Below are positions 43,390-53,012 of a DNA stretch of 64,000 bases, one piece after another (the stretch's first letter is position 1; each line of letters starts with the position of its first letter). Origin of the DNA: Roseibium litorale (GTDB taxonomy: Bacteria > Pseudomonadota > Alphaproteobacteria > Rhizobiales > Stappiaceae); the NCBI RefSeq assembly GCF_014842915.1, contig NZ_JACYXI010000008.1, positions 202,900 to 266,899 of the forward strand. The letters are read 5' to 3'. The notes under the pieces are model-generated. The model saw nothing but the letters and a program-made list of their open reading frames with translations. It was not told where the DNA came from and searched no databases. The translations under genes were made by a program, and so were the position numbers.

Positions 43390-44214
43390 TCAGTTAGACA
43401 GGAATCTGTGGACGCTGCCATCGGCAATCAGGGTTCTGGTAGCACCGCCAAAGACCCATTCCCGAAGCCGGCTGTGACCGAAGCCGCCCGCGACGATCAG
43501 ATCTGCCTTCATGGCATGTGCTGTCCCGAGCAGGGTATCGCCCACATGGCTGGACGACAACAGGATCTCGGAACGTACCTTGACCCCGTGCTTCATCAGA
43601 TAGCGCACCACGTCTGCGATGCTTTCTTTCACCTCATCATTGAGCGAGGCTTCGACAGACGCCAGCAAGACATCCGACGCACGTCTGAGCAACGGCAGCG
43701 CGTCGATGACCGCGCGGCGCGCTTCGCGCGTATTCTTCCAGCCGATCAGAATCCTGTCGGCTGAAAACGAGGATTTATCGCCGCCTGCCAGCAGAACAGG
43801 GCGGCCAGATGAAAGCACCAGGCTCCCGGTATCGACGTTTCGGAAATCGTTACTCTGAAGATCCTCTTCCAAACGGCCGCTAACGATTAGGTCGGCGGCG
43901 CGGGCATGTTTTGTCAAGAGACCTGTTGGATCGCCGACAAGCCCGCGCCAGGTGGCACGCTCGCTATCTCCGGTCACTTGCTCGAACCGGTCGCGAAGCA
44001 TCGTGAGATGCCGGTTGATATCGTCCGTCTGTTGGACGAGAAATTGCGCCTCGAACCCGCCATCGCCGTCCACGGGGGCCGGCATGTAGGTGTTACAGGC
44101 ACAAAAGCCGATGAGATCCGCCTCGAATTCCTCGGCCATCTGCCACGCTATTTGAATGCGCTGGTCGGAGGGGTCGTCAATATCGAGATGAACCATAAGG
44201 ACATTGTAATTCAT
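43390..44214 (-). CDS. Universal stress protein, tandem UspA domains
   Basis: A 274-residue protein with two UspA halves. The first starts NVLMVHLDIDDPSD. The second has RILIGWKNTREARRAVIDALP and ends with GGFGHSRLREWVFGGATRTL, the G-2x-G-9x-G nucleotide-binding pattern (G..G.S.......G). Such proteins bind ATP and are induced by growth arrest or low oxygen. The ATG at 44214 follows AAGGAAAC. It leads a two-gene operon with the kinase-like gene. Confidence 0.92.
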   Translation of the reverse strand: MNYNVLMVHLDIDDPSDQRIQIAWQMAEEFEADLIGFCACNTYMPAPVDGDGGFEAQFLVQQTDDINRHLTMLRDRFEQVTGDSERATWRGLVGDPTGLLTKHARAADLIVSGRLEEDLQSNDFRNVDTGSLVLSSGRPVLLAGGDKSSFSADRILIGWKNTREARRAVIDALPLLRRASDVLLASVEASLNDEVKESIADVVRYLMKHGVKVRSEILLSSSHVGDTLLGTAHAMKADLIVAGGFGHSRLREWVFGGATRTLIADGSVHRFLSN

Positions 44215-44271
44215 CAAGTTTCCTTTCAGCTGTCCGACTGTATCCAGGCCGCCTTCGGCTTAGCTCGCCAC

Positions 44272-45894
44272 TCATGCCATCATGTCGGGTTCCGGAAGCC
44301 GGTCTCTCACGGGTTCAGGCAGTTCGGTCATCGTCGCTTCGGTCAGCAGCAAGACGCCCGAGACCGAGATCGCGTTTTCGAGCGCGACCCTGATGACCTT
44401 CGTCGGGTCGACGATGCCGCTTTCCATAAGGTCCACGTATTCGTTTCTGGCGGCATCAAACCCTGTATCGTTCTTGGCATCCCGCATCCGGGCGATCACG
44501 ACACCGCCGTCGACCGCGGAGTTCTCAGCAATCTGGCGCGTCGGTGCTTCCAGAGCCTTACGGAGGATCCTGACGCCGGTCCGCTCGTCGCCCTCGCATT
44601 GTGTCTCTTCACTTTCCACTGCGGATATGCATCTCAGAAGGGCCATTCCGCCTCCCGGCACGATCCCTTCGGCGATGGCCGCCTTGGTCGCACTGATGGC
44701 GTCGTCGAGGGCTTCCTTGCGGGCTTTCATTTCAGATTCCGTCGGAGCCCCAACACGAATGACCGCAACGCCGCCAGAGAGCTTGGCCAGCCTTTCCTGC
44801 AGTTTTTCCCGGTCGTAATCGCTGGTCGACTTCTCGATCTCGTGGCGGATCTGTTCGACCCGCGCCTCGATGGCCGCGCTCGCACCGTCTCCACCGATGA
44901 TAGTGGTCGTTTCCTTGTCGATTAAGACTCTTTTCGCGTGCCCCAGTTCCGCCGGTGTCACGTTTTCGAGCTTCAAACCCAGGTCTTCGGATATCACCTG
45001 GGCGCCAGTGAGCACAGCAATGTCCTGCAGCATCATCTTGCGCCGGTCGCCAAACCCAGGAGCCTTTACGGCGCAGCTGCGGAAGGTGCCCCGGATCTGA
45101 TTGACGATCAGCGTTGCCAGAGCGTCGCGTTCCACATCCTCCGCGACAACGAGTAGTGGCGCTCCGGTCTTTGCGACCGCTTCCAGCAACCCGACCAGGT
45201 CGTTGACGGCACTTATCTTCCTGTCAACCAGCAGGATCGAGACATCCTCCAGGACGGCCTCCATCTTGTCGGCATTCGTGACGAAATATGGTGACAGATA
45301 ACCCCGGTCGAACTGCATTCCCTCGACGACATCGAGAACGGTCTCAGTCGTTCTGGATTCTTCGACGGTAATGACGCCTTCATTGCCAACCTTCTCCATA
45401 GCAGCACCAACAAGTTCTCCAATAATCGGGTCGTTGTGCGCGGAGATGGTCGCGACCTGTTCCTTTTCCCGTCTGGTTTTTACCGGCCTTGAAATCGCTT
45501 TCAGGGCTATGATGGCGGCTGCGCCCGCCCGGTCGAGGCCCCTCCTGAGTTCGATCGCGCTGGCCCCGGCAACAACATTCTTCAGTCCCTCCGAGAAGAT
45601 GACATGGGCCAGAATGGTGGACGTGCTCGTACCGTCGCCCACCATCTCGCCCGTCTTTTCTGCAGCCTGGCGCAACATGCGCGCGCCGAGGTTTTCTTCC
45701 GGGTCCTGAAGGTCGAATTCCTTCGCGATCGTTACGCCGTCATTGCAGACGATCGGAGCGCCCCATTTGCGTTCGATCAGAACCGATTTGGAGCGTGGAC
45801 CGAGGGTTATCCGGACCGCATCTGCGAGCTGCGAAGCTCCCTTCAGGATTTTCTCCCGGGCGGCCGAACGGAAAAGTACTTTCTTATGACCCAT
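44272..45894 (-). CDS. groEL: GroEL-type chaperonin without a neighbouring GroES
   Basis: A 540-residue Cpn60. ATPase residues are in place: [10 protein letters not shown] at 31-40 and [12 protein letters not shown] at 85-96, with Asp87 conserved. The usual DGTTT is changed to DGTST. The C-terminus ends PEPDMMA, without the Gly-Gly-Met tail of housekeeping GroEL. The start at 45894 follows AAAGGTAA; the frame upstream is not GroEL-like. No groES lies next to it, so it must borrow a co-chaperonin or work otherwise. It is in the FNR island, next to the FNR gene. Confidence 0.95.
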   Translation of the reverse strand: MGHKKVLFRSAAREKILKGASQLADAVRITLGPRSKSVLIERKWGAPIVCNDGVTIAKEFDLQDPEENLGARMLRQAAEKTGEMVGDGTSTSTILAHVIFSEGLKNVVAGASAIELRRGLDRAGAAAIIALKAISRPVKTRREKEQVATISAHNDPIIGELVGAAMEKVGNEGVITVEESRTTETVLDVVEGMQFDRGYLSPYFVTNADKMEAVLEDVSILLVDRKISAVNDLVGLLEAVAKTGAPLLVVAEDVERDALATLIVNQIRGTFRSCAVKAPGFGDRRKMMLQDIAVLTGAQVISEDLGLKLENVTPAELGHAKRVLIDKETTTIIGGDGASAAIEARVEQIRHEIEKSTSDYDREKLQERLAKLSGGVAVIRVGAPTESEMKARKEALDDAISATKAAIAEGIVPGGGMALLRCISAVESEETQCEGDERTGVRILRKALEAPTRQIAENSAVDGGVVIARMRDAKNDTGFDAARNEYVDLMESGIVDPTKVIRVALENAISVSGVLLLTEATMTELPEPVRDRLPEPDMMA

Positions 45895-45975
45895 TTGAGT
45901 TACCTTTCGCAACATCTTCCGATTTGCGGAAGTCGAGAGCATTCGGCACACAAAGTTCGGACGAACAGCGGAACT

Positions 45976-46851
45976 CTATTGAGCCAGTTCCTGCAATTGC
46001 ACCTCGCCTGAGTGCTGCAGGCCAATTGAACATTTCCGGATCAGGGTCCGGGCAGGATGGGAACCAGATCCCCTTTGCACTTTTTGGCTTCCAAAGCGTC
46101 CCATCTTGCAGAAGTCCAGATCTCCGGCGCCGGAAATGTCGATCAGGCGGCGCCTGTCCGTGATTTCGAACCGGCTGGGAGACAAAATGCGGAGAATTGA
46201 CTTGTCGGCCATCGAGTGAACCGTCCGGCTGATCGTTTCAACGGTGGTTGAGAGAAATGCAGCGATGTCCCGCCGGCTGATCGGGACATTGATATACCGG
46301 CTGGGTTCTGACCCCGACGGCACGGCGGTGGATGAGGGTTGGCGATGGTTGAGAAAGAGAAAGAAACTGGCGATGCGCTCCGCGACGCTTTGACCACCCA
46401 GGATGATCATCCAGTCCCTTGCCATGTCCAATTGGTTAAGGGCGGACAGAAACATCCGGTGCTCTAATTCGGGATGGCGGCTGAGCAGGTGCTCCAGGGT
46501 TCCCTTGTTGAAACAGCAAAGGGTTGTGTCGCTTGCTGCTTCGATGGCAAACGGCACTGTTTCCGAGAAAGGCCGCCCGAATGTGTCGCCAGCCATCAAA
46601 AGACCAACAATTTGCTGATGACCGTCCCGCGAAGTTCGTTGCATCCGCAAGGCACCGCGAACAACAGTTCCGACAAGGAATGAATATTCTCCCTCCCGTA
46701 CGATAGTTTCACCGGCACGCAGCACGCGGCGTTGCGCATACCGATCAAGCTCTGTCTGCAAATCCCGGTTCGAGACTGAACAGAACGCCGTCGAGCGGAC
46801 TATGCAGTTGTTGCATGTTGAAAGAGATCTGAGGTTACAGCGGACTGACAT
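45976..46851 (-). CDS. fnr: FNR-type oxygen-sensing regulator (Crp/Fnr family)
   Basis: A 291-residue regulator. Cysteines 5, 13, 16 and 24 (CNNC....C) plus Cys112-Cys113 allow a [4Fe-4S] cluster as in FNR/FnrL. The cyclic-nucleotide-like sensor domain is at about 35-145. The winged helix at 190-215 has the recognition residues E205, S208 and R209 (TVETISRTV), which read TTGAT half-sites. The C-terminal 50 residues after RRLIDISGAG are beyond the usual FNR end. It lies 81 bp upstream of groEL, and an FNR box is upstream at 47199-47212. Low-oxygen activation is inferred from the cysteines. Confidence 0.93.
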   Translation of the reverse strand: MSVRCNLRSLSTCNNCIVRSTAFCSVSNRDLQTELDRYAQRRVLRAGETIVREGEYSFLVGTVVRGALRMQRTSRDGHQQIVGLLMAGDTFGRPFSETVPFAIEAASDTTLCCFNKGTLEHLLSRHPELEHRMFLSALNQLDMARDWMIILGGQSVAERIASFFLFLNHRQPSSTAVPSGSEPSRYINVPISRRDIAAFLSTTVETISRTVHSMADKSILRILSPSRFEITDRRRLIDISGAGDLDFCKMGRFGSQKVQRGSGSHPARTLIRKCSIGLQHSGEVQLQELAQ

Positions 46852-47243
46852 GCGTCTTTCCCCAAAAAACCTGGGCCGCCCAAAATGGCGGCAAGCAGTT
46901 CACTTGCCTCCGAATGGAGACGGTTCGCTACGGAGTTTCAGCGCATTCCAATTCATTGTTTGTGGCGGATCAGGCGTTGGCCGGTCAGGCTTTTTGTTGC
47001 GAGCCCGACCCGAATGCCTACTGCTTCTTTTGCAGAGGAGTCTCTATGACATCTTCGCCGGGAGCACCGGATGAACGTTGCTTATCTGCTGCATCTGCAA
47101 AGTTCGGATTTTTCCGCACACCTTGAAACACCCCTCGCGAGCTTTAAGCTGCAAAGGCACTTTCGTTTCAATCTAGCATAGAATTTTTAACGGCTTCATT
47201 GACTTTTATCAAACAACTTCTCACCAATACGCCCGTACGCTTG
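46852..47243. other. Gap upstream of the FNR gene
   Basis: No gene seen. It holds an FNR box at 47199-47212, 348 bp before the FNR start, and AT-rich DNA. The leader would be long if this box serves the FNR gene. Confidence 0.5.
47199..47212. promoter_or_regulatory. FNR box, TTGACTTTTATCAA
   Basis: TTGAC-TTTT-ATCAA fits the consensus. It is upstream of the FNR gene (possible autoregulation) and just beyond the 3' end of the beta-CASP gene. Confidence 0.65.
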
Positions 47244-48839
47244 TCAAATCCTGCCTTCGTCCAATGCACGGCGAAGCTTGCGGATGAGGACAGCGCGGGA
47301 TTTATCATCTTCGATCATGCGCAATTGCTCATTGATGTCCAAGATGAGTTTGGTCACTTCATTGTGCCAATCAAGGTGGGCAACCTGTTCCAGCGCAAGA
47401 CGGGGCAGGATGCCCTCACTCACGGCAACGGCACCGCCCGGCGTCAGCTCGTAACAGGCATCAAGGCACGGCATGAGAACCTTCTCTTCTCCCAAGAGCC
47501 TACGCACTTCCGCCGCCAATTCGCCCATGGCCTCTTCTTCGCCATGCACCAGAAAGACTCCTTTATGGACCGGCTGACGTTCCTTGATCCAGCCCAGCAG
47601 CTCGGTCTTGTCCGCATGACCTGAGTATTGGTCGATCGAGCGGATCCTCGCCCGCACCGCGATGTCCTCGCCCTGAATGCGGACATTTTGAGCACCTTCC
47701 AGAAGGATCCGCCCCAGCGTACCCTGTGCCTGAAAGCCTACGATCAGGACCGTTGCCGCTTCCCGCCAGAGCCAGTTCTTCAAGCGGTGACGGATACGGC
47801 CAGCCTCGCACATGCCGCTGGCTGCGATCACGATATGAAAGCCGCGGACCCGGTCCAGCGCCTTACTCTGCTCCGCCGTTTGGGAAAAATGCAGATTGCG
47901 CGAGTTCAGCCCCTGAAGGAATTTAGCTTCCTGCTCCAACTCCTGCGCATGACGGGCAAAGACCTGCGTCGCCTGTATGGCCAAAGGACTGTCGATATAG
48001 ACCGGAATGGGCGGCAATTCGCCGTCCGCCATCAGTTGCCCCAGATCGCTCAAAAGCTCCTGGGCCCGTTCAACGGCAAAGGACGGAATGATCAGCGCAC
48101 CGCCGAGCTTGTTGGCCTCGCGCACCTCGTGAGCAAGGATTTTCCTGCGCTGCTTTGGCTCAACATCTTTGCGCTCGCGGTCGCCGTAAGTGGACTCGCA
48201 GAAGAGATAGTCGATATTGACAGGGCCTTCGGGGTCGGGATGCAGCAACTTGAAGTCCGGACCGATGTCACCGGAGAACAGCAGGCGCATTGGCTTCTCC
48301 GTCTCGCTCTGGACCTCGATCTCAACCGAGGCTGATCCGAGCATATGACCGGCGTTCCAGAAGCGGGCGCGAATGCCGGGCAGAACCTCGACCCAGCGAC
48401 CATAGCGGGTTGATCTGAGTTGATCGACCGTGCGCCGGACATCCATTTCGTCATAGATGGGCGAGACGCTGCCGCGGCGTTTTTTTGACGCCCTGCGATT
48501 GTACTGAAAGACCTCGATCTCCTGGATGTGGGCACTGTCGAGCAGCATGACCTCTACCAGGTCGCAGGTTGCCGTGGTTGCATAAATCTCACCACGAAAC
48601 CCATGTTTGACCAGCTTCGGCAAAAGGCCGGAATGATCGATATGCGCATGCGTCAGCAGAACCGCGTCGATGTCGCCCGGACGGAATGGAAACGGCTTGT
48701 AATTAAGCTCTTTCTCGGTCTTGGCCCCCTGAAACATCCCGCAATCGATCAGGATCGTTCCCGCCTCCGTTTCCAACTTGAAGCAGGAACCAGTGACACC
48801 CCGGGCCGCACCGTGAAATCTGATCTTGGGGTAGTTCAT
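47244..48839 (-). CDS. Beta-CASP metallo-beta-lactamase-fold nuclease (RNA-processing type)
   Basis: A 531-residue enzyme. Metal motif HAHIDH is at 64-69, GHMLGSA near 163 and FSGDIG near 188. CESTYGDR near 213 belongs to the catalytic set. The beta-CASP insert is followed by ASGMCEAGRI near 344 and YSGHADKTEL near 403. This is the CPSF/KH-lacking exonuclease group, acting on RNA. It contains an RMMBL-type C-terminal part. A role in RNA turnover in stress is inferred from context. Confidence 0.92.
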   Translation of the reverse strand: MNYPKIRFHGAARGVTGSCFKLETEAGTILIDCGMFQGAKTEKELNYKPFPFRPGDIDAVLLTHAHIDHSGLLPKLVKHGFRGEIYATTATCDLVEVMLLDSAHIQEIEVFQYNRRASKKRRGSVSPIYDEMDVRRTVDQLRSTRYGRWVEVLPGIRARFWNAGHMLGSASVEIEVQSETEKPMRLLFSGDIGPDFKLLHPDPEGPVNIDYLFCESTYGDRERKDVEPKQRRKILAHEVREANKLGGALIIPSFAVERAQELLSDLGQLMADGELPPIPVYIDSPLAIQATQVFARHAQELEQEAKFLQGLNSRNLHFSQTAEQSKALDRVRGFHIVIAASGMCEAGRIRHRLKNWLWREAATVLIVGFQAQGTLGRILLEGAQNVRIQGEDIAVRARIRSIDQYSGHADKTELLGWIKERQPVHKGVFLVHGEEEAMGELAAEVRRLLGEEKVLMPCLDACYELTPGGAVAVSEGILPRLALEQVAHLDWHNEVTKLILDINEQLRMIEDDKSRAVLIRKLRRALDEGRI

Positions 48840-49225
48840 TTAATGTTCTTATGTCTGCAGTTTCTGGTTGCCACACTCTATCTCGCGTTTCGAAAATGAG
48901 AGAAGCGATTTTTGCCGCCGGCGGTCCTACACCTCAAAGTAGAAGATCTGAGACCGGAGTTTCTTCCAATTTAGTGCAGACTCCTTTGGCTTATTTTGGG
49001 CCTCATACGGCGTGTGTTTGCAACGTCATTTTCGATACGAATTCGCAGGGCGCCTTGTTTAGGAAACCTGGAATTGCCGACAAGGGGAGGCGGCCCAGAA
49101 GTCGACATATCGGGTACCCCAAATCGAGCACCACGTTTGAAAAAAGGTACGAAAGAGACACTTGCGTGTGTGTGAGGCGTTTGCACTCGCAAAACCTGAA
49201 CAAGATCCGGAAAATTCAGGTGGCC
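48840..49225. other. Gap between the beta-CASP and UspA genes
   Basis: No gene or FNR box was seen. Short frames lack family signatures. Confidence 0.5.
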
Positions 49226-50068
49226 TCAGTGCGAGAGAAATAAAGGAATGGTGGTCTGCTCCAGCATTTCCCGCGTGGTGCCACCCAGAATATTCTCCCG
49301 AAGGCGCGAATGGCCATAAGCTCCCATTACGATAAGGTCGACACCCAGTTCACGCGCACTGTCCTGCAGGGCGCAGGAAACTGGCCTGTCCGCGGACACC
49401 ACGCTCTGAACGGTGATCTTGAGACCATGACGTGCCAATACCGTCGCGATATCGCTTCCCGGATCCTCGCCGTGATCATTGTCGCCGACAACCGGATCAA
49501 CCATCAAAAGCGTGATTTCCTCAGCGGTTTGCAGAAACGGCAAGGCCTCGGAAACCGCGCGTGCGGCCTCTCGACGAGAATTCCAGGCAATGGCCACGCG
49601 CGCGCCCGTGCGGTCTGCCTTGAACCCATTGGGAATGAACAGAACGGGTCGGCCGGAATCGAAAAGGGCGCCGTCAATAGCATTCTTTTCCATCGTGCTG
49701 AGCTCTTTCTCCGCAGAGCGGAGCAAAACCGCTAAGTCGCAATAGATAGCATGGCGGGCAACAAGATCGTCCTCGTGGGCGGCAGTAGACAAGCTTGGCC
49801 GCACATCGAAAGAAATGCCTTCCCGCGAAAGCCGTTCTTCAATCCGTGCAGCAAAGGCCGTCAGCTCTGCTTTTTGCTGATCGCACTCCTTTGCCCAAAT
49901 CTCGATGTAACCGTGTGCGCCAGAGCCGTAGAAGGGAAGATTCGGAACTTCGCCAACGGGGAGGAGGGTGAGGTGAGCTTCGAAGGCTCTTGCGATGGCA
50001 ATGGCCATTTCGATGGTATCCGCGGAGATCCCGAGTTCCGCAACGGCGAGTATCGTCTTGAAGGACAT
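49226..50068 (-). CDS. Universal stress protein, tandem UspA domains (second copy)
   Basis: A 280-residue protein with two UspA halves. It starts KTILAVAELGISADTIEMA. The second half has VAIAWNSRREAARAVSEALP and ends GAYGHSRLRENILGGTTREML, with the nucleotide-binding Gly pattern. It differs from the copy at 43390-44214 in the first domain. No ribosome site of note (weak). It lies at the right end of the stress island, next to the IS110 element, which may have cut off further genes. Confidence 0.9.
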   Translation of the reverse strand: MSFKTILAVAELGISADTIEMAIAIARAFEAHLTLLPVGEVPNLPFYGSGAHGYIEIWAKECDQQKAELTAFAARIEERLSREGISFDVRPSLSTAAHEDDLVARHAIYCDLAVLLRSAEKELSTMEKNAIDGALFDSGRPVLFIPNGFKADRTGARVAIAWNSRREAARAVSEALPFLQTAEEITLLMVDPVVGDNDHGEDPGSDIATVLARHGLKITVQSVVSADRPVSCALQDSARELGVDLIVMGAYGHSRLRENILGGTTREMLEQTTIPLFLSH

Positions 50069-50274
50069 TTTTCCAGCTCCCGGTCGACCTTATGCCCGCC
50101 GTCCACTCGAACGTGCCAGGACTTCATATTGGCCTGGAGACCGGCGAAGGCACAAGCTGGTGGTGACTACGTAGCAACTTGGCATGGTAATCCGGGGCGT
50201 GTGTGGATGCCCCGGTTTTGCAAGCTGTTTTTTTTGACGTTTTAGCTGGGCTTCAATCGGTCGTGTGTCAGGCC

Positions 50275-51534
50275 TCACAATGTGGCATGTCTGACGCCAC
50301 GGGCCGGTATGCTGTTCGGAAGGCAAGGCCCACATCGGTTCAGAGAGCTATGACGCTCGAGCCTCGGGACTGGGTGTCCCCGCCTTGAACTTTGAAGTCC
50401 GTGTCGCTTACTCCGTCGGTCGATCACCTTGCCCCGGCCTTGCGGCCATGCCGTTTCCCCTGTCGTCGCAGATAGGGGGCACGCCATTCTGTAATTCTCT
50501 CCTTTTGTCGTCATGGCCCAAATCATGCGCGCCATTTTGTTGGCCAATGCGACTGCCGCCACCATTCTCGGCTCGCGGGCAACGAGATTTGCCAGCCAGC
50601 AATTTGCGCTGCCGCCTTTGCGCACGACCCATCGGATCACGCTCATGGCTCCAACGATCAGCAACTTGCGGATGTCGCACTGACCCATCTTGCTTACAGC
50701 TCCAAGCCGGGCTTTGCCTCCAGTCGATCTCTGTCGCGGGACCAGGCCCAGCCAGGCGGCAAAATTTCGCCCGCTCTCGAATGTCTCAAGTTCCGGCGCA
50801 AAGGCAGCGATCGCGCCGGCGGTCACCGGACCGATCCCGGGTACGGTGCGCAGGCGCCGCAGTTCCTCATCTGTCTTGGATGCGCTTTCGAGATCATCGG
50901 CCAGTTGTTCAACGACTTCGGTCAGCTCACAGATCTGTCTCAGGTAGAGGGCGCCCATCTCGCATACCGGGTCAGGCAGATCGTTCTCGAGATCGGTCAG
51001 TGCCTGCTCCAAAAGCTTCAGGCTTGCAGGACCCTTGGGTGCTACCACCCCAAATTCGGCCAAGTGACCCCTGAGCGCATTGATCAACTGCGTTCTCTGC
51101 CGAACAACGCACTGATGCGTCCTGAAGGCCACTGCGCGGCCCTGATTCTCAACGGTCTTCACGGCAACAAAACGCATGCCGGGACGGTACGCGGCTTCGG
51201 CGATCGCCTCGGCGTCTGCCCGGTCATTCTTCTGTCGTTTTACGAACAGCTTCACATAGGCCGCCGGAATAAGACGCGCCTCATGCCCATATGACTGGGC
51301 CACACGCCCCCAGTGATGGGACGTGGCACAAGCTTCCATCGCTACAATGCAACGCTTCTGTTCCGAGAGCAGCTGGGAAAGCCGACGCCGCGACACCGAC
51401 TTATTGAAAACAACAGCACCGTCCCCCTTGACGCCGCAAACCTGAAAACTGCCCTTGGCAAGATCAATCGCCAATATGGTAACTCTGTCATGGATGCCTC
51501 CACCGCTCTGGTTCCTACGAAACCATTTTGGCAC
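50275..51534 (-). mobile_element. IS110-family insertion sequence, transposase gene
   Basis: A 419-residue transposase. The N-terminal RuvC-like DEDD domain has AIDLAKGSFQVCGV near 24, MEACATSHHWGR near 66 and KNDRADAEAIAEAA near 101. The C-terminal Tnp20 part has VPGIGPVTAGAIAAFAPE near 230 and AAWLGLVPRQRSTGGK. Length and motifs are normal, though the last 80 residues after ENYRMA are not typical and may be a read-through. The start is taken as ATG at 51534; other starts are possible. Ends of the element cannot be fixed. IS110 elements use a bridge RNA from a non-coding end. Confidence 0.88.
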
Positions 51535-51691
51535 ATTCGATGCCGTCGGGTGGGGGCATCCACCGCATCAGTTCATTGGCGGCATTGCACCCGCTCAGAA
51601 ACTGAAAATAGCCGCGTGAATTCTGCCGCTGAACCCCGTTAAAACAGGGAGAACCACCCTAAATATGAGTCAATGACAAATGCACTTTCTA

Positions 51692-52930
51692 TTACACATC
51701 TTCCAACCAACGCATGTAGCTTTCCGTTCCGCCGTTGCGGGTGTCTGCCAATACCGCTTCTTGATCGATCCCGGCAACGGCTGACGATGTCAGCACTTGC
51801 TGCAGAGCATCGCGCACGAGTTCAGCCTGGCCTGACATGAGATTGCAGGGATCGAGTTGAAAGTAGCCCTTTTCGGTTTCGTGGCCACGCACGACAATGG
51901 GCGGGTCGTAGCGTCCGAACGCAACGGCGTATTGGGCTGCGTTTGCACCAGCGATCGCAGGGTTGACGTGAACTTCCAGACGTTCCAGAGGATTTCCAGT
52001 CGGGTCCGCAATGCGTCTGGCATCAAATCCCGGCAAGCCGTCAAGCACTTTCTTCCACATTTCCAATGCGGCGGTTTCTGCGGCACGGACGGCGTCATGA
52101 TCGCGCTCGAGCCACTGAGCCATTGCCTCGATGGCGCCGGCAATACTTTCCTTGCCGATCTTCATTCCCCGGCCGATACCGATGTTTTGCAAGTAAGCGG
52201 CCCGCACGAGATCCTTGCGCCCGGCGACGATACCTGACGTCGGACCACCCATGAATTTGTGACCGGAGTAAATGGCTATGTCCGCGCCGGCAGCAATGAA
52301 GCCCTCCAACTCGTATTCCGATGCCGCATCGACGATCACCGGAACACCCTTGGCATGCGCGATCCCGCAAAAGCGCTTCAGCGGGATCATGCCGTAGTCG
52401 ACGACATGATGCGATATTACGTAGAGCGCGGCGGCAGCTCCCTCATCAAGGGCGGCCTCAAGCTGATAGTCCTTTGCCAGTGTGGATTGACCGACAATAC
52501 GCACATGACCGCCAACCAGTTCAATGGCCTGGGAAACCGGCGCACCATATTCGCACAGATGGCCCATCTGCACCGCCACCCCGGATTTGGGGCCCGGATT
52601 GCACGGCAGGTCTTCCGCCCGGGCAGGGTCGAGACCCGTCATGCAGCCGGCGACAGCAAGGGAGATCCCCGCGCTTGCCGATGCGGTCAAAAATCCGGCT
52701 TCCGCGCCGGTCAGCTGCGAAATCAGACCGGACGCTTTGGCTTGCAATTCGTGCATGCGCGCAAAGCGCGGCATGGCATCTGCGGTTGCTTTCGCCACGC
52801 GCTGGCTTGCGATCGAGCCCCCCAGCGAGGTCATTGTCCCGCAAACATTGACGACACGGCTTATTCCCATGGAATCATGCCATGACCAGTCGATGCCGTA
52901 GTCTTTACGCTGAGATTGATTTTCGCCCAT
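51692..52930 (-). CDS. SelA-like PLP-dependent enzyme (DgaE-related)
   Basis: A 412-residue PLP enzyme of the SelA-like group. It starts SRVVNVCGTMTSLGGSI, with TGAEAGFLTASASAGISLA near 74-92. The lysine that binds PLP is probably Lys225 in YSGHKFMGGP (221-230). Relatives include D-glucosaminate-6-phosphate ammonia-lyase and unknown amino-acid lyases. Start at 52930 follows AGAGGGAAAA. It is divergent from the IclR gene across 82 bp and shares an operator motif with the dipeptide-type importer. The substrate may be a D-amino acid or N-substituted amino acid; that is inference. Confidence 0.85.
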   Translation of the reverse strand: MGENQSQRKDYGIDWSWHDSMGISRVVNVCGTMTSLGGSIASQRVAKATADAMPRFARMHELQAKASGLISQLTGAEAGFLTASASAGISLAVAGCMTGLDPARAEDLPCNPGPKSGVAVQMGHLCEYGAPVSQAIELVGGHVRIVGQSTLAKDYQLEAALDEGAAAALYVISHHVVDYGMIPLKRFCGIAHAKGVPVIVDAASEYELEGFIAAGADIAIYSGHKFMGGPTSGIVAGRKDLVRAAYLQNIGIGRGMKIGKESIAGAIEAMAQWLERDHDAVRAAETAALEMWKKVLDGLPGFDARRIADPTGNPLERLEVHVNPAIAGANAAQYAVAFGRYDPPIVVRGHETEKGYFQLDPCNLMSGQAELVRDALQQVLTSSAVAGIDQEAVLADTRNGGTESYMRWLEDV

Positions 52931-52960
52931 GATTTTTCCCTCTGCTCTTGCGAGCACTTC

Positions 52961-52984
52961 CATTATTGTGGCACAGAGACCACT
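52961..52984. promoter_or_regulatory. Putative IclR operator, copy 1
   Basis: CATTATTGTGG-N8-CCACT, with a GTGG/CCAC inverted core, in the gap between the SelA-like and IclR genes. The same pattern, with the same spacing, recurs at 60756-60779 upstream of the importer operon. Confidence 0.75.
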
Positions 52985-53012
52985 CTTTGGGCCCCTGAAA
53001 TGAGATGATGTT

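Noticed and set aside
50090..50335. Small gene left of the IS110 transposase
   Set aside because: It overlaps the transposase end and the IS flank in another frame; no family motif.
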